From DATKJS01 sp050015275 (GTDB taxonomy: Bacteria; Acidobacteriota; Aminicenantia; Aminicenantales; Saccharicenantaceae), in the NCBI GenBank assembly GCA_050015275.1, contig JBEKBS010000010.1:84927-148926 (forward strand): a DNA stretch of 64,000 nucleotides, given 5' to 3'. The stretch's first letter is position 1. Every line of letters starts with the position of its first letter. Shown here piece after piece: positions 43,897-52,049 of this stretch. A program made the translations under genes and the position numbers. The notes beneath the pieces are model-generated. The model was not told the DNA's origin and did not search any database. It was given only the letters and a program-made list of their open reading frames with translations.

Positions 43897-44550
43897 TCAG
43901 GTCCGCGGGCCGAAGATGGCGGTCCCGATCCGGACCATGGTTGCGCCTTCCTCGATCGCGATGCGCCAGGAATTTGTCATGCCCATGGACAGGTGCCGCA
44001 TGGCGACGCCGGGGATGGCCGCGGCCTTGAGCTTTTCCCAGACCCGGCGCGTTTCCTTGAAGTAGGGGCGCGAATCCTCAGGGTCTCCCTCGAAAGGTCC
44101 CATGGTCATGAGGCCCAGGACGCGCAGGCGGGGGAGCGCCGCGAGCGACCGGACGAGGGGCTCGACCTCTTCGGGACCGACTCCCGCCTTCTGCGGCTCC
44201 CGGCCGCTGTTGACCTCGACGAGGATGTCCATCGTCTTTCCGGCCGCCGCGGCCCGCTTGTCGATCTCTTGCCCCAGCCCGATCGAATCCACGGTTTCAA
44301 CGAGGTCGAAGAGCTCGACCGCCTTCCGGACCTTGTTCGTCTGGAGGTGGCCGATGAAGTGCCAGCGGGCCCTGTGCCCGACGGCCGGGAACGCGTCGGC
44401 GGCTTCCTGGGCATAATTTTCGCCGATGATCTTGACGCCGGCGTCCACGGCCTCCAGGATCTCAGCGGGCGAGCGGGTCTTGGCCGCGGCGACGAGTTCG
44501 ACGCCGGGCGGAAGCTCGGCCAGGATGGAACGGACGTTGTCGGCGATCAT
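43897..44550 (-). CDS. YggS/PROSC-family PLP homeostasis protein
   Basis: 217 aa TIM-barrel PLP-binding protein without catalytic activity of its own. PLP lysine in ELVAAAKTRS (about Lys28); other motifs are IGENYAQEA, WHFIGHLQTNKV, LVEVNSGREPQKAGV, GLMTMGPF and LSMGMTNSWRIAIEEG. ATG 44550 is chosen because it starts the conserved helix and lies 8 nt after a TAGAAT box; the upstream in-frame ATG 44568 would overlap the promoter. No Shine-Dalgarno is present, so the transcript may be leaderless or nearly so. Confidence 0.9.
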   Translation of the reverse strand: MIADNVRSILAELPPGVELVAAAKTRSPAEILEAVDAGVKIIGENYAQEAADAFPAVGHRARWHFIGHLQTNKVRKAVELFDLVETVDSIGLGQEIDKRAAAAGKTMDILVEVNSGREPQKAGVGPEEVEPLVRSLAALPRLRVLGLMTMGPFEGDPEDSRPYFKETRRVWEKLKAAAIPGVAMRHLSMGMTNSWRIAIEEGATMVRIGTAIFGPRT

Positions 44551-44558
44551 CAGCCGTA

Positions 44559-44567
44559 ATTCTATCA
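44559..44567 (-). promoter_or_regulatory. yggS extended -10, predicted leaderless
   Basis: Minus strand TGATAGAAT (TG-n extension plus TAGAAT at 44559-44564), then 8 nt to the ATG. TTCATG 17 bp upstream is a weak -35. A shifted TATGAT box is also possible and would give a leader of about 8 nt. Confidence 0.45.
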
Positions 44568-44608
44568 TACCCGAACGGGCCCATGAAATATCCTGAGTTG
44601 CCTCATCC

Positions 44609-44639
44609 TTGCCATCCTCTGCTGGTTTTTTGTTATAAT
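44609..44639 (+). promoter_or_regulatory. Promoter of the dNTPase gene
   Basis: TTGCCA (44609-44614), 19-bp spacer, TATAAT (44634-44639) with TGT extension. Leader about 17 nt with AAGGAGGG, divergent from the yggS promoter. Confidence 0.55.
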
Positions 44640-44662
44640 GGGGGCATCCAAGGAGGGCCGCG

Positions 44663-45694
44663 TTGACGATCCGCGAGGAACTCGAAAAGACCGAGCAGAA
44701 GATCCTCTCGCCCAGGGCCTGCCTGAGCTCGAGGACCAAGGGCCGTGTCCGCCCGGAGGTCCAGCACGTCCTCCGGACGGATTTCCAGCGGGACCGCGAC
44801 CGGATCATCCACTCCAAATCCTTCCGGCGCCTCAAGCACAAAACCCAGGTCTTCCTCTCGCCGTTCGGGGACCACTACCGGACGCGGCTGACCCACTGCC
44901 TCGAGGTCTCCCAGATCGCGCGGACCATTGCCCGGGCGCTCCGGCTCAACGAGGACCTGACCGAGGCCATCTCCCTGGGGCATGACCTCGGCCATACGCC
45001 GTTCGGCCACGCCGGCGAGGACACCCTCCGGAAGCTCCTGCCGGACGGCTTTCACCACGCTGACCAGAGCCTCCGGGTCGTCGAGAAGCTCGAGTATGAG
45101 GGCAAGGGCCTGAACCTGACCTTCGAGGTCCGGGACGGCATCGTCAAGCACTCCAAGGGCAGAGGCGAGATCTTCGACGCCGACCCCGAAGACATGCCCT
45201 CGACCCTGGAGGGCCAGATCGTCCGGGTCTCGGACGTCATCGCCTACGTCAACCACGACATCGACGACGCCCTCCGGGCCGGGATCATCCGGGAAGAAGA
45301 CATCCCGCCGAACCTCATCCGAGTCCTGGGCAAGTGGCCGGCGACGCGGATCGATCGGATGGTGATGGACGTCGTCGGGGCCAGCCTGGGGACGGGGCTC
45401 GACCGGATCGCCATGAGCGAACGGATCATGAAGGCCGTCCTCGAGCTCCGCGAGTTCCTCTACCAGCGGGTCTACTACAACTCGACGGCCCGGGAGGAGC
45501 TCCGGAAGACCGAGAAGATCATCCGCGACATTTTCGATTACGTGACCGGGCACCCGGAAGGGTACGTCAAGGATTATCCGGCGGGCGACCCGCTCATCGT
45601 CCGGGCCGGGGATTTCGTCGCCGGCATGACGGACCGCTACGCCATGGCCCTCTACGAACAGCTCTTCCTGCCGAGGTCGTGGCCGATTCTGTGA
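44663..45694 (+). CDS. dGTPase-like HD-domain deoxynucleoside triphosphate triphosphohydrolase
   Basis: 343 aa. HD metal site: RLTHCLEVSQIAR (His78), LGHDLGHTPFGHAGE (His107, Asp108) and a later Asp in VSDVIAYVNHDIDD. The N-terminal KSFRRLKHKTQVF is typical of dGTP triphosphohydrolase-like proteins (type 2, shorter than E. coli Dgt). The TTG start at 44663 is supported by AAGGAGGG 5 nt upstream and no ATG in frame before the conserved part. It hydrolyses dNTPs to deoxynucleoside and triphosphate. Stop overlaps the next start by one base (TGATG). Confidence 0.88.
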   Translation: MTIREELEKTEQKILSPRACLSSRTKGRVRPEVQHVLRTDFQRDRDRIIHSKSFRRLKHKTQVFLSPFGDHYRTRLTHCLEVSQIARTIARALRLNEDLTEAISLGHDLGHTPFGHAGEDTLRKLLPDGFHHADQSLRVVEKLEYEGKGLNLTFEVRDGIVKHSKGRGEIFDADPEDMPSTLEGQIVRVSDVIAYVNHDIDDALRAGIIREEDIPPNLIRVLGKWPATRIDRMVMDVVGASLGTGLDRIAMSERIMKAVLELREFLYQRVYYNSTAREELRKTEKIIRDIFDYVTGHPEGYVKDYPAGDPLIVRAGDFVAGMTDRYAMALYEQLFLPRSWPIL

Positions 45695-47052
45695 TGCGCA
45701 TCTGCCGTCGGCTCTTCGCAATCTTCTTTTCTTGCGTATTTTTCGCTCTGGCCTCTGGCGCAGGGCTCGCCGCGGTCCGGACCGTCGGCGGCGCTCAAGC
45801 CACGGGGCGCCCGTTCCTCGATGCCGCGAAGAAGGCCGCGGCCTGGGTCCGATCTTCGGCGATCCGGACTCCGGAGGGCATGACCTGGCCCGCCGACCCG
45901 AAAGACCCGAAATCCGTGAACACCACCCTTTATGCCGGGACTCCCGGGATCGTCATCTTTTTTCTGGAAACCTATTATGCCACTGGTGACAAGGGCTTCC
46001 TTGGCGACGCCGCGGGAGGAGCGGACGCGCTGCTGAGTGACGTTGTGACCGAGCAGGGGACGGGCCTTTACGAAGGGCTGTCCGGGGTCCTTTTCGCCCT
46101 CGAAGAAACCTTCAAGGCGACGGGAAACCAAAAATACAGGCAGGGCTTCCTGGCCGGGCTGGAGAGGATTCGGGCAGGTGCTGTCCGGAAGGGGGCCGGC
46201 GTCGAATGGAGCTCCGTCACGGACATCATTAGCGGAAGCGCCGGGACGGGCCTCTTCCTGATCTACGCCTCTCATGAAACGAAAGACCGGACTTGGCTCG
46301 ACTTGGCCTCCCGGGCGGCGGCGAGGCTCATCGAGCTCGGCAAGCCTGAGCGCGGGGGGCTCAAGTGGGCCATGGATCCGCAATTCCCACGGCTGATGCC
46401 GAACTTCTCGCACGGGACGGCCGGCATCGCTTATTTCCTTGCCCGGCTCTATCAAGAAACGAAAAGAAAAGAGTTCCTCGACGCGGCCTCGGCAGGGGCA
46501 AAATACCTCCTCTCGGTAGCCAGCACCGAGGGCGAGACCTGCCGGATCTTCCATGATGAGCCCGACGGGAAGGACCTTTATTATCTCGGCTGGTGTCACG
46601 GCCCGGCCGGAACGGCCCGGCTCTTTTATGCCTTGAGCGAGGCGACAGGCGATGCGTCCTGGCTCAACTGGGTCCGGAGATCCGCCAACGCCCTGCTCAA
46701 AAGCGGGATCCCGGAGAAGCAAACCCCCGGCTTCTGGAATAACGATGGGATCTGCTGCGGCTTGGCCGGAGTCGGGGAGTTCTTCCTTGACCTTGGCCGG
46801 GTGCTGAAGGATAAATCGTATCTGGAGTTCTGCGACCGGGTCACGGCTAGGCTGCTGGCCAGGGCCACTTTGGCCGGGAACCAGATTTCCTGGGTCCAGG
46901 CCGAGCACCGCGTTAGGCCCGATTTCCTGGTTGCCCAGACAGGCTACATGCAGGGCGCGGCGGGGATCGGCACGTTTCTCCTTCACCTCGACGCGGCGGC
47001 CCGCGGCGCAAGGGGCAAGATCATTTTCCCCGATACGCCGTTCGACAATTAA
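45694..47052 (+). CDS. Secreted LanC-like (lanthionine cyclase-fold) protein with CCG zinc motif
   Basis: 452 aa. Signal peptide (about 1-27), so periplasmic or secreted. The rest is an (alpha/alpha)7 toroid with seven inner G-x-x-G turns: GTPGI, EGLSGV, SGSAGT, SHGTAGI, CHGPAGT, CCGLAGV and QGAAGI. Residues matching the NisC active site are present: Asp in VTDIISG, His240 (SHGTAG), Cys301 (GWCHG) and Cys354. Where most LanC proteins have Cys-His-Gly, this one has Cys354-Cys355-Gly, the three-cysteine zinc arrangement known from ProcM-type LanM synthetases. No LanB, LanM dehydratase or precursor peptide gene is seen nearby. Coupled to the dNTPase gene by TGATG. Substrate unknown; lanthionine formation is not demonstrated. 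Confidence 0.82.
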   Translation: MRICRRLFAIFFSCVFFALASGAGLAAVRTVGGAQATGRPFLDAAKKAAAWVRSSAIRTPEGMTWPADPKDPKSVNTTLYAGTPGIVIFFLETYYATGDKGFLGDAAGGADALLSDVVTEQGTGLYEGLSGVLFALEETFKATGNQKYRQGFLAGLERIRAGAVRKGAGVEWSSVTDIISGSAGTGLFLIYASHETKDRTWLDLASRAAARLIELGKPERGGLKWAMDPQFPRLMPNFSHGTAGIAYFLARLYQETKRKEFLDAASAGAKYLLSVASTEGETCRIFHDEPDGKDLYYLGWCHGPAGTARLFYALSEATGDASWLNWVRRSANALLKSGIPEKQTPGFWNNDGICCGLAGVGEFFLDLGRVLKDKSYLEFCDRVTARLLARATLAGNQISWVQAEHRVRPDFLVAQTGYMQGAAGIGTFLLHLDAAARGARGKIIFPDTPFDN

Positions 47053-47214
47053 TGTCCTCTTTTTGTCCCCGTCTTCCCGAACATCTTCCTGCGATGAATT
47101 GATAGTGGTATGATTGGCCCTTCAAGTCTTGCCGGCATGGCCGGAACAGCGTGCTCCGGGAAAAAAGAACCCCTGGACACGACATGAGACCTGAGCCCCA
47201 AGGAGCGTGAGCCG

Positions 47215-49044
47215 ATGGCGAAAAAAGACGACCTCAAGAAAATCGCGACCCGCCTTCGTATCCATTCGCTGAGCATGACGACGGCGGCCGGTTCCGGCCA
47301 CCCGACGACCTGCCTTTCCGCAGCCGACCTAGCCGCGTGCCTCTTTTTCAACGAGATGCGTTTCAACCCGGATGACCCGGACGACCCCGCCAACGACGAG
47401 TTCGTCCTTTCCAAAGGCCACGCCGCGCCTCTCCTCTGGGCGGTCTATGCCGAGGCCGGCATCATCCCGATGAAGAGCCTGATGGAGCTGCGGAAGATCA
47501 CGAGCAACCTCGAAGGCCATCCCACGCCGCGCATGCCCTGGGTCAAGGCGGCCACGGGTTCTCTGGGCCAGGGCCTTTCGGTCGGCGCCGGCATCGCCCT
47601 CGCCCAACGGCTCGACGGCGCCCCGGCCCGGACCTTTGTCCTAATGGGGGACGGGGAGTGCGCCGAGGGCCAGGTCTGGGAGGCGGCCGGCTTCGCCGCC
47701 CACGCCGAGCTCAAGGGCTTATGCGCTATCGTGGACATCAACCGGCTGGGCCAGTCAGAGCCGACCATGCACCAGCACGACATCGGGGCTTACGCCCGGA
47801 AATTCCGGGCCTTCGGCTGGGACGTCCTGACGGTTGACGGCCACAAGATTGACAGGATTCTCGAGGCTTTCAAGAAGATCGGCAAACAAGGCAAGCCCAC
47901 GGCGATCCTGGCCAAAACGATCAAGGGCAAGGGCGTTTCCTTCATCGAGGACAGGAATGGCTGGCACGGCAAGCCCCTCAAGAGCGACGAGCTGACCAGA
48001 GCGCTCGAGGAGATCGGTGGCCTGCCTGATGTCGATTCCCGAGAATTCATCCGCCGGCCGAAACCCTTCCGGAAACCGAAGGGCTCCCCCGTTTTCGATT
48101 TCCCCCGGACAGTCTACAAAGACAAGACGGCCACCCGGCTGGCTTATGGGAACGCGCTCCTCGCCTTGGGGAGGGTCAACCGGTCCGTCGTGGCCGTGGA
48201 CGGGGACGTCAAGAACTCGACCTACGCGGACAAGTTCTTCGAGGCCTATCCCGAGAGGGCTTTTCAAGGCTATATCGCCGAGCAGAACATGGTCGGCATG
48301 GGCATCGGGCTGTCGGCCAAGGGCTACACTCCGTTCATCGCCACCTTCGCGGCCTTCCTGACCCGGGCCCACGACCAGGTCCGGATGGCCGCCTACTCGC
48401 TCTCCAATATCAAGCTCTGCGGGTCGCACGTCGGCGTGAGCATCGGCGAGGACGGACCGTCGCAGATGGGGCTCGAGGACCTGGCGATGTTCAGGTCAGT
48501 CCCGGGCTGCGCCGTCCTCTATCCGAGCGACGCCGTTTCCGCCGAGGCGTGCGTGGCGGCCATGGCCGCCCACAGGGGCCTGGCCTATATCCGGACGACC
48601 CGGCCGGCCACTCCGTTGCTTTACGCGGCAACCGAGCCCTTTCCCCTGGGGGGTTCGAAGGTCCTGAAAAAAGGGGAGAACGATGCCGCGACGGTCATCG
48701 CCGCCGGCATCACGGTCCATGAGGCGCTGAAAGCCCACGCGGAGCTCCTAAAAGAGGGCCTCGGGGTCCGGGTCATCGATGCCTACTCTGTCGAACCGCT
48801 GGACTCTGTCACGATCGGGCGGGAGGTCGCCGAAACGAACGGCCGGGCCGTCGTCGTCGAGGACCATTACGCGGGGGGAGGGTTGGGCGAAGCAGTGGCC
48901 GCGGCCCTGGCCGGGAAGGCCGTCCTCAGGCACCTTTGCGTCCGCGAGCTCCCCCGGTCGGGAAAGCCGGAAGAGCTCCTGGAGAAGTACGGTATCAGCG
49001 CCGGGCACATCGTCCAGGCCGTCAAGGAGCTCGTCGGCCGATAA
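47215..49044 (+). CDS. tkt: Transketolase (full-length, animal-like type)
   Basis: 609 aa, one polypeptide holding both N- and C-terminal parts. Transfers two-carbon units in the non-oxidative pentose phosphate pathway. TPP-binding motif GDGECAEGQVWEAAGFAAHAEL; start MTTAAGSGHPTTCLS resembles the shorter animal-type transketolases (about 620 aa) more than E. coli TktA (663 aa). The pyrimidine domain has AEQNMVGMGIGLSAKG. AAGGAGCGTGAG lies upstream of ATG 47215. The nuclease gene follows after 10 nt. Confidence 0.92.
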   Translation: MAKKDDLKKIATRLRIHSLSMTTAAGSGHPTTCLSAADLAACLFFNEMRFNPDDPDDPANDEFVLSKGHAAPLLWAVYAEAGIIPMKSLMELRKITSNLEGHPTPRMPWVKAATGSLGQGLSVGAGIALAQRLDGAPARTFVLMGDGECAEGQVWEAAGFAAHAELKGLCAIVDINRLGQSEPTMHQHDIGAYARKFRAFGWDVLTVDGHKIDRILEAFKKIGKQGKPTAILAKTIKGKGVSFIEDRNGWHGKPLKSDELTRALEEIGGLPDVDSREFIRRPKPFRKPKGSPVFDFPRTVYKDKTATRLAYGNALLALGRVNRSVVAVDGDVKNSTYADKFFEAYPERAFQGYIAEQNMVGMGIGLSAKGYTPFIATFAAFLTRAHDQVRMAAYSLSNIKLCGSHVGVSIGEDGPSQMGLEDLAMFRSVPGCAVLYPSDAVSAEACVAAMAAHRGLAYIRTTRPATPLLYAATEPFPLGGSKVLKKGENDAATVIAAGITVHEALKAHAELLKEGLGVRVIDAYSVEPLDSVTIGREVAETNGRAVVVEDHYAGGGLGEAVAAALAGKAVLRHLCVRELPRSGKPEELLEKYGISAGHIVQAVKELVGR

Positions 49045-49054
49045 AGCCATCGCC

Positions 49055-49852
49055 ATGAGGAAGGCTCTTCCGGCTCTCATCATTTTTTCCGAACTACTTT
49101 TCGTTCCCTGCCTCCAGCGGGCGGCCGCCGGAGGTCAGGCGCCGCAGTTTTCCGAAACCCTGACGGGGACCGTCATTTATGTCTACGACGGGGACACCAT
49201 CAAGGTGCGATTGGATTCCGGGGGGGAGAAGAGGGTCCGCCTCATCGGCGTCGACGCCCCCGAGTTCGATGATCCACGGGAGGACCTCAGATTCTCCGCT
49301 TTTCTCGCCCATCGTTTCGCCGCCTGGAAGCTCAGCCAGAAGCCTGTCCGGCTCGTCCGGGACAGGGAGAAAGAGGACGTCTACGGGAGGCTCCTGGCCT
49401 ACGTCTGGACGGATGAGCGGACGATGTTCAACGAGATCCTTGTCCAGGAAGGCTACGCCTCCGCCTACCTCAAGTTCCCCTTTGACGAGGCGATCAAAAA
49501 TAGGCTCCGCGAGGCCGAGGCGGAAGCCCGGCAGGCGGAAAAGGGCATCTGGCGCGTGAAGCCCTGGCCCGTCGTCGGCCCCGCTGAGGCCCGCGTGCGG
49601 CTGGGCCAGGTCGTGACGGTGCGCTTCCGCTGCGTCCGCTCTTTCAAGCGCGGCCGGTTCAGGGTCCTGGTGCCCGACGAAGGGGAGTTCGAGGCGGTCA
49701 TCCCGACGGACGTCCTGGCCGCCCTCCCCGGATCCCTCGATTTCGAGAGACGGGCGCTGGAGGTCACGGGCCTCATCGAAGAGTTCAAGGCCCGTCCCCA
49801 GATCATGATCGGCCTCCCGGTCCAAGTCAAGATCGTGGACTCCGGACGCTAG
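49055..49852 (+). CDS. Exported thermonuclease-like (SNase) protein with C-terminal extension
   Basis: 265 aa. ATG 49055 gives a signal peptide (about 1-26). SNase core: DGDTIKVRL (45-53), RLIGVDAPE (Arg62, Glu70) and DVYGRLLAYV (Arg112), matching the Arg-Glu-Arg catalytic set of staphylococcal nuclease. Residues about 175-265 form an extra beta-rich region (VRLGQVVTVRFRCVRSF, GLPVQVKIV), perhaps a second OB-like domain. Ten nt after the transketolase stop, so probably co-transcribed with it. Acts on DNA/RNA outside the cytoplasm. Confidence 0.85.
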   Translation: MRKALPALIIFSELLFVPCLQRAAAGGQAPQFSETLTGTVIYVYDGDTIKVRLDSGGEKRVRLIGVDAPEFDDPREDLRFSAFLAHRFAAWKLSQKPVRLVRDREKEDVYGRLLAYVWTDERTMFNEILVQEGYASAYLKFPFDEAIKNRLREAEAEARQAEKGIWRVKPWPVVGPAEARVRLGQVVTVRFRCVRSFKRGRFRVLVPDEGEFEAVIPTDVLAALPGSLDFERRALEVTGLIEEFKARPQIMIGLPVQVKIVDSGR

Positions 49853-49868
49853 CTCTTTGGGATCCCGT

Positions 49869-49899
49869 TTGACAGGGATCGCGCCTTGTTTGATATAAT
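49869..49899 (+). promoter_or_regulatory. Promoter of the FAD-oxidase gene, near-leaderless
   Basis: TTGACA (49869-49874), 19-bp spacer, TATAAT (49894-49899). The ATG at 49911 is 11 nt after the box, so the leader would be about 5 nt, too short for a ribosome site. Confidence 0.6.
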
Positions 49900-49910
49900 G
49901 GGATCTGACC

Positions 49911-51329
49911 ATGGATGAAAAAATAACCCCCGAAGTACGGGAGGCCATCGAGGCCATCGTCGGCAAGGAGAATGTCCTTTCCGGCGCCGAAAAAACCGCC
50001 GATTACAGCCACGACGAGTTCTCCCTCCGGGAGATCGCCCGCGAACCCGAACTCGTCGCCAAGCCGGCGACGGAATACCAGGTCTCCGAAATCCTCAAGC
50101 TGGCCTCGGAGCGGATGGTCCCGGTGACCCCCCGCGGCGGGGCGACAGGGCTCTGCGGCGGCTGCGTCCCCGCACCCGGTGGGATCGTCTTGTCTCTCGA
50201 ACGGATGAACAGGGTCCTCGAGATCGACACCGAGAACCAGGTGGCCGTCGTCGAAGCGGGACTCCGGCTCTCGGACCTGGCGACGGCCGTCGAGTACGCC
50301 GGCCTCTATTTCCCGCCGCACCCGGGCGACGAGAGCGCCATGGTGGGCGGGCTCATCGCGACCAATGCGGGCGGCAGCCGGGCCGTCAAGTACGGCACGA
50401 TCCGGAGCTACGTCCGGGGCCTCGAGGTCGTCTCCCCGACGGGCGATGTCCTCAACCTCGGCGGGAAGTTCATCAAGTCGAGCACGGGTTACAGCCTCTT
50501 GCACCTGTTCGTCGGCTCGGAGGGCACGCTCGGCGTCATCACCAAGGCCGTGATCCAGCTCATCGCCAAGCCGGCCCTGACCCGGTCGCTCGTGGTCCCC
50601 TTCGCCGAACTCGAACCGGCGATCGACACCGTGCCGCTCCTCCTGAAGAAGGGCATCGTTCCCATGGCGGTCGAGTTCCTGGAGGTCGAGCCCATCGCCC
50701 TGGCCGAGGAATATCTCCGGCTGAAATGGCCGACGAAGATGGGGAAGACCCATCTCCTGATCATCCTCGACGCCAACTCCGAAGAGGAGATGGACCGGCT
50801 TTCCCAGGTCGTGGCGGACGTCTGCCTCGAGAAGGAGGCCATGAACATCTTCATCGCCGAGACACCCAGCCGGCAGGAGGAAGTTCTGTCCATCCGCTCG
50901 AAGATCTACGAGGCCATCAAGGCCGGGACCGTCGAGATCCTGGACATCTCGGTCCCCCGGGGAGAGATCGCCGGCCACGTCCGGAAGGTGGGTGAGATCG
51001 CTCGGAAGTACGACATCTGGCTGCCAACCTTCGGGCACGCCGCCGACGGCAACATCCATACGCATATCATGAAGGCCAGGTACATGAACGGACAGATGGT
51101 CCCCGTGCCCGTGAGCGAATGGCGGGACAAGGTCGATAAGGTCCGGGAGGAGCTCTTCCGGGACTGCCGGGAGCGGGGGGGCATCATCTCGGGCGAGCAC
51201 GGCATCGGCCTGGTCAAGAAAGCCTATCTCTCCCTGGCCCTGGGCGAGAAGCAGATCGACCTCATGAGGGGCATCAAGAAGGTCTTCGACCCGTCCGGGA
51301 TCATGAACCCCGGGAAGATCTTCGATTGA
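49911..51329 (+). CDS. GlcD-type FAD-binding 2-hydroxyacid dehydrogenase
   Basis: 472 aa. FAD-binding PCMH domain with TPRGGATGLCGGCVPAPGG and PGDESAMVGGLIATNAGG; C-terminal FAD-oxidase domain with LPTFGHAADGNIHTH and ISGEHGIGLVKKAYL, as in GlcD or D-lactate dehydrogenases. Oxidises glycolate, D-lactate or related 2-hydroxyacids. The GlcE and GlcF partners are absent here, so an electron-transfer flavoprotein or direct lactate use is possible. The ATG lies only about 5 nt after the predicted transcription start. Confidence 0.9.
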   Translation: MDEKITPEVREAIEAIVGKENVLSGAEKTADYSHDEFSLREIAREPELVAKPATEYQVSEILKLASERMVPVTPRGGATGLCGGCVPAPGGIVLSLERMNRVLEIDTENQVAVVEAGLRLSDLATAVEYAGLYFPPHPGDESAMVGGLIATNAGGSRAVKYGTIRSYVRGLEVVSPTGDVLNLGGKFIKSSTGYSLLHLFVGSEGTLGVITKAVIQLIAKPALTRSLVVPFAELEPAIDTVPLLLKKGIVPMAVEFLEVEPIALAEEYLRLKWPTKMGKTHLLIILDANSEEEMDRLSQVVADVCLEKEAMNIFIAETPSRQEEVLSIRSKIYEAIKAGTVEILDISVPRGEIAGHVRKVGEIARKYDIWLPTFGHAADGNIHTHIMKARYMNGQMVPVPVSEWRDKVDKVREELFRDCRERGGIISGEHGIGLVKKAYLSLALGEKQIDLMRGIKKVFDPSGIMNPGKIFD

Positions 51330-51356
51330 GCCGGGTTGTTCCGCGGGCGGCTTCCC

Positions 51357-51385
51357 TTGCGGGGCAGGGCCGTTCGTGATATAAA
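51357..51385 (+). promoter_or_regulatory. Promoter of the uORF-ACT transcript
   Basis: TTGCGG (51357-51362), 17-bp spacer, TATAAA (51380-51385). The predicted start near 51392 leaves about 7 nt before the upstream ORF and 78 nt before the ACT gene. Confidence 0.5.
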
Positions 51386-51398
51386 ACGGAACGGGGGA

Positions 51399-51473
51399 AT
51401 GAGCGACTTGACAACTGGTGAATCATCGCCGCCGGCGATAAAGGTCAATCTTCGGAAGGGGGTCAAGACATGA
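51399..51473 (+). CDS. 24-codon upstream ORF coupled to the ACT-domain gene
   Basis: ATG at 51399, TGA at 51471-51473; its stop overlaps the ACT start as ATGA (51470-51473). The peptide begins MSDLTTGESSPP and ends LRKGVKT. It does not contain a run of one regulatory amino acid, so classical attenuation is not evident. It has only a weak G-rich stretch before it and begins about 7 nt from the predicted transcription start. It may act as a translational coupler for the amino-acid-sensing protein behind it, or be a chance ORF. Confidence 0.4.
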   Translation: MSDLTTGESSPPAIKVNLRKGVKT

Positions 51474-51853
51474 TCGAAAGGGTCACCGAGCTTTACGTCA
51501 TCCTGGAAAATAAGCCGTCCGTCCTGGGCGACCTCTGCAGCTTCCTGGCCGAGAACGAGATCAATATCGACGCCATCGGCGTTTTCCATGACACCGCGAA
51601 GATTTATGTCCAGAACCTGAATAAGGCGGTCAAGCTCCTGGGCAAGCTCAACTACATCGTCGAGCTCCGGGACGTGCTCCGGGTCGACCTCGAGAACCGG
51701 CCGGGGGCCCTGGCCGACGTGACGACCAAGCTCGGCGACGAGGGGATCAATATCGAATATTGCTACGGCACGCTCTCCCGCAAGGGCAACACCGTCTCGG
51801 TCATCATGGACGTCTCCAACATCGACAGGGCGACCCAGGTCCTGGGCGCTTGA
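51470..51853 (+). CDS. Tandem ACT-domain protein
   Basis: 127 aa made of two ACT domains: about 1-68 (ELYVILENKPSVLGDLCSFLAENEINIDAI) and 70-127 (DVLRVDLENRPGALADVTTKLGDEGINIEY). ACT domains bind amino acids; free-standing tandem ACT proteins are presumed sensors. The start overlaps a 24-codon ORF (ATGA) and also has GGAAGGGGG upstream. Not obviously linked to a biosynthetic operon. Ligand unknown. Confidence 0.88.
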   Translation: MIERVTELYVILENKPSVLGDLCSFLAENEINIDAIGVFHDTAKIYVQNLNKAVKLLGKLNYIVELRDVLRVDLENRPGALADVTTKLGDEGINIEYCYGTLSRKGNTVSVIMDVSNIDRATQVLGA

Positions 51854-51977
51854 GCTCCCGGACAAGAGTCGCGCCTTCCGGCTTTCTTACGGCCCTCTTT
51901 TCCTTCCCATGGTTCTGTCCGCCGGGGAGCGCTCCCGGCCCGGGTCCGGCCGCGCCCTCCGCACGGTGAGAATTCCG

Positions 51978-52006
51978 GTGACTTTTGCCTGGCCTTCATT
52001 TAAAAT
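51978..52006 (+). promoter_or_regulatory. Promoter of the GH95 gene
   Basis: GTGACT (51978-51983), 17-bp spacer, TAAAAT (52001-52006). Leader about 37 nt with GGAGGG before ATG 52050. Confidence 0.45.
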
Positions 52007-52049
52007 AGGCAGCAGATCAACCCGGCAACAATGGACGGAGGGCAAGCCC

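Noticed and set aside
45694..47052. Complete lanthipeptide biosynthetic cluster around the LanC-like gene
   Set aside because: No dehydratase, transporter-peptidase or short precursor ORF with Ser/Thr/Cys-rich core is visible beside it.
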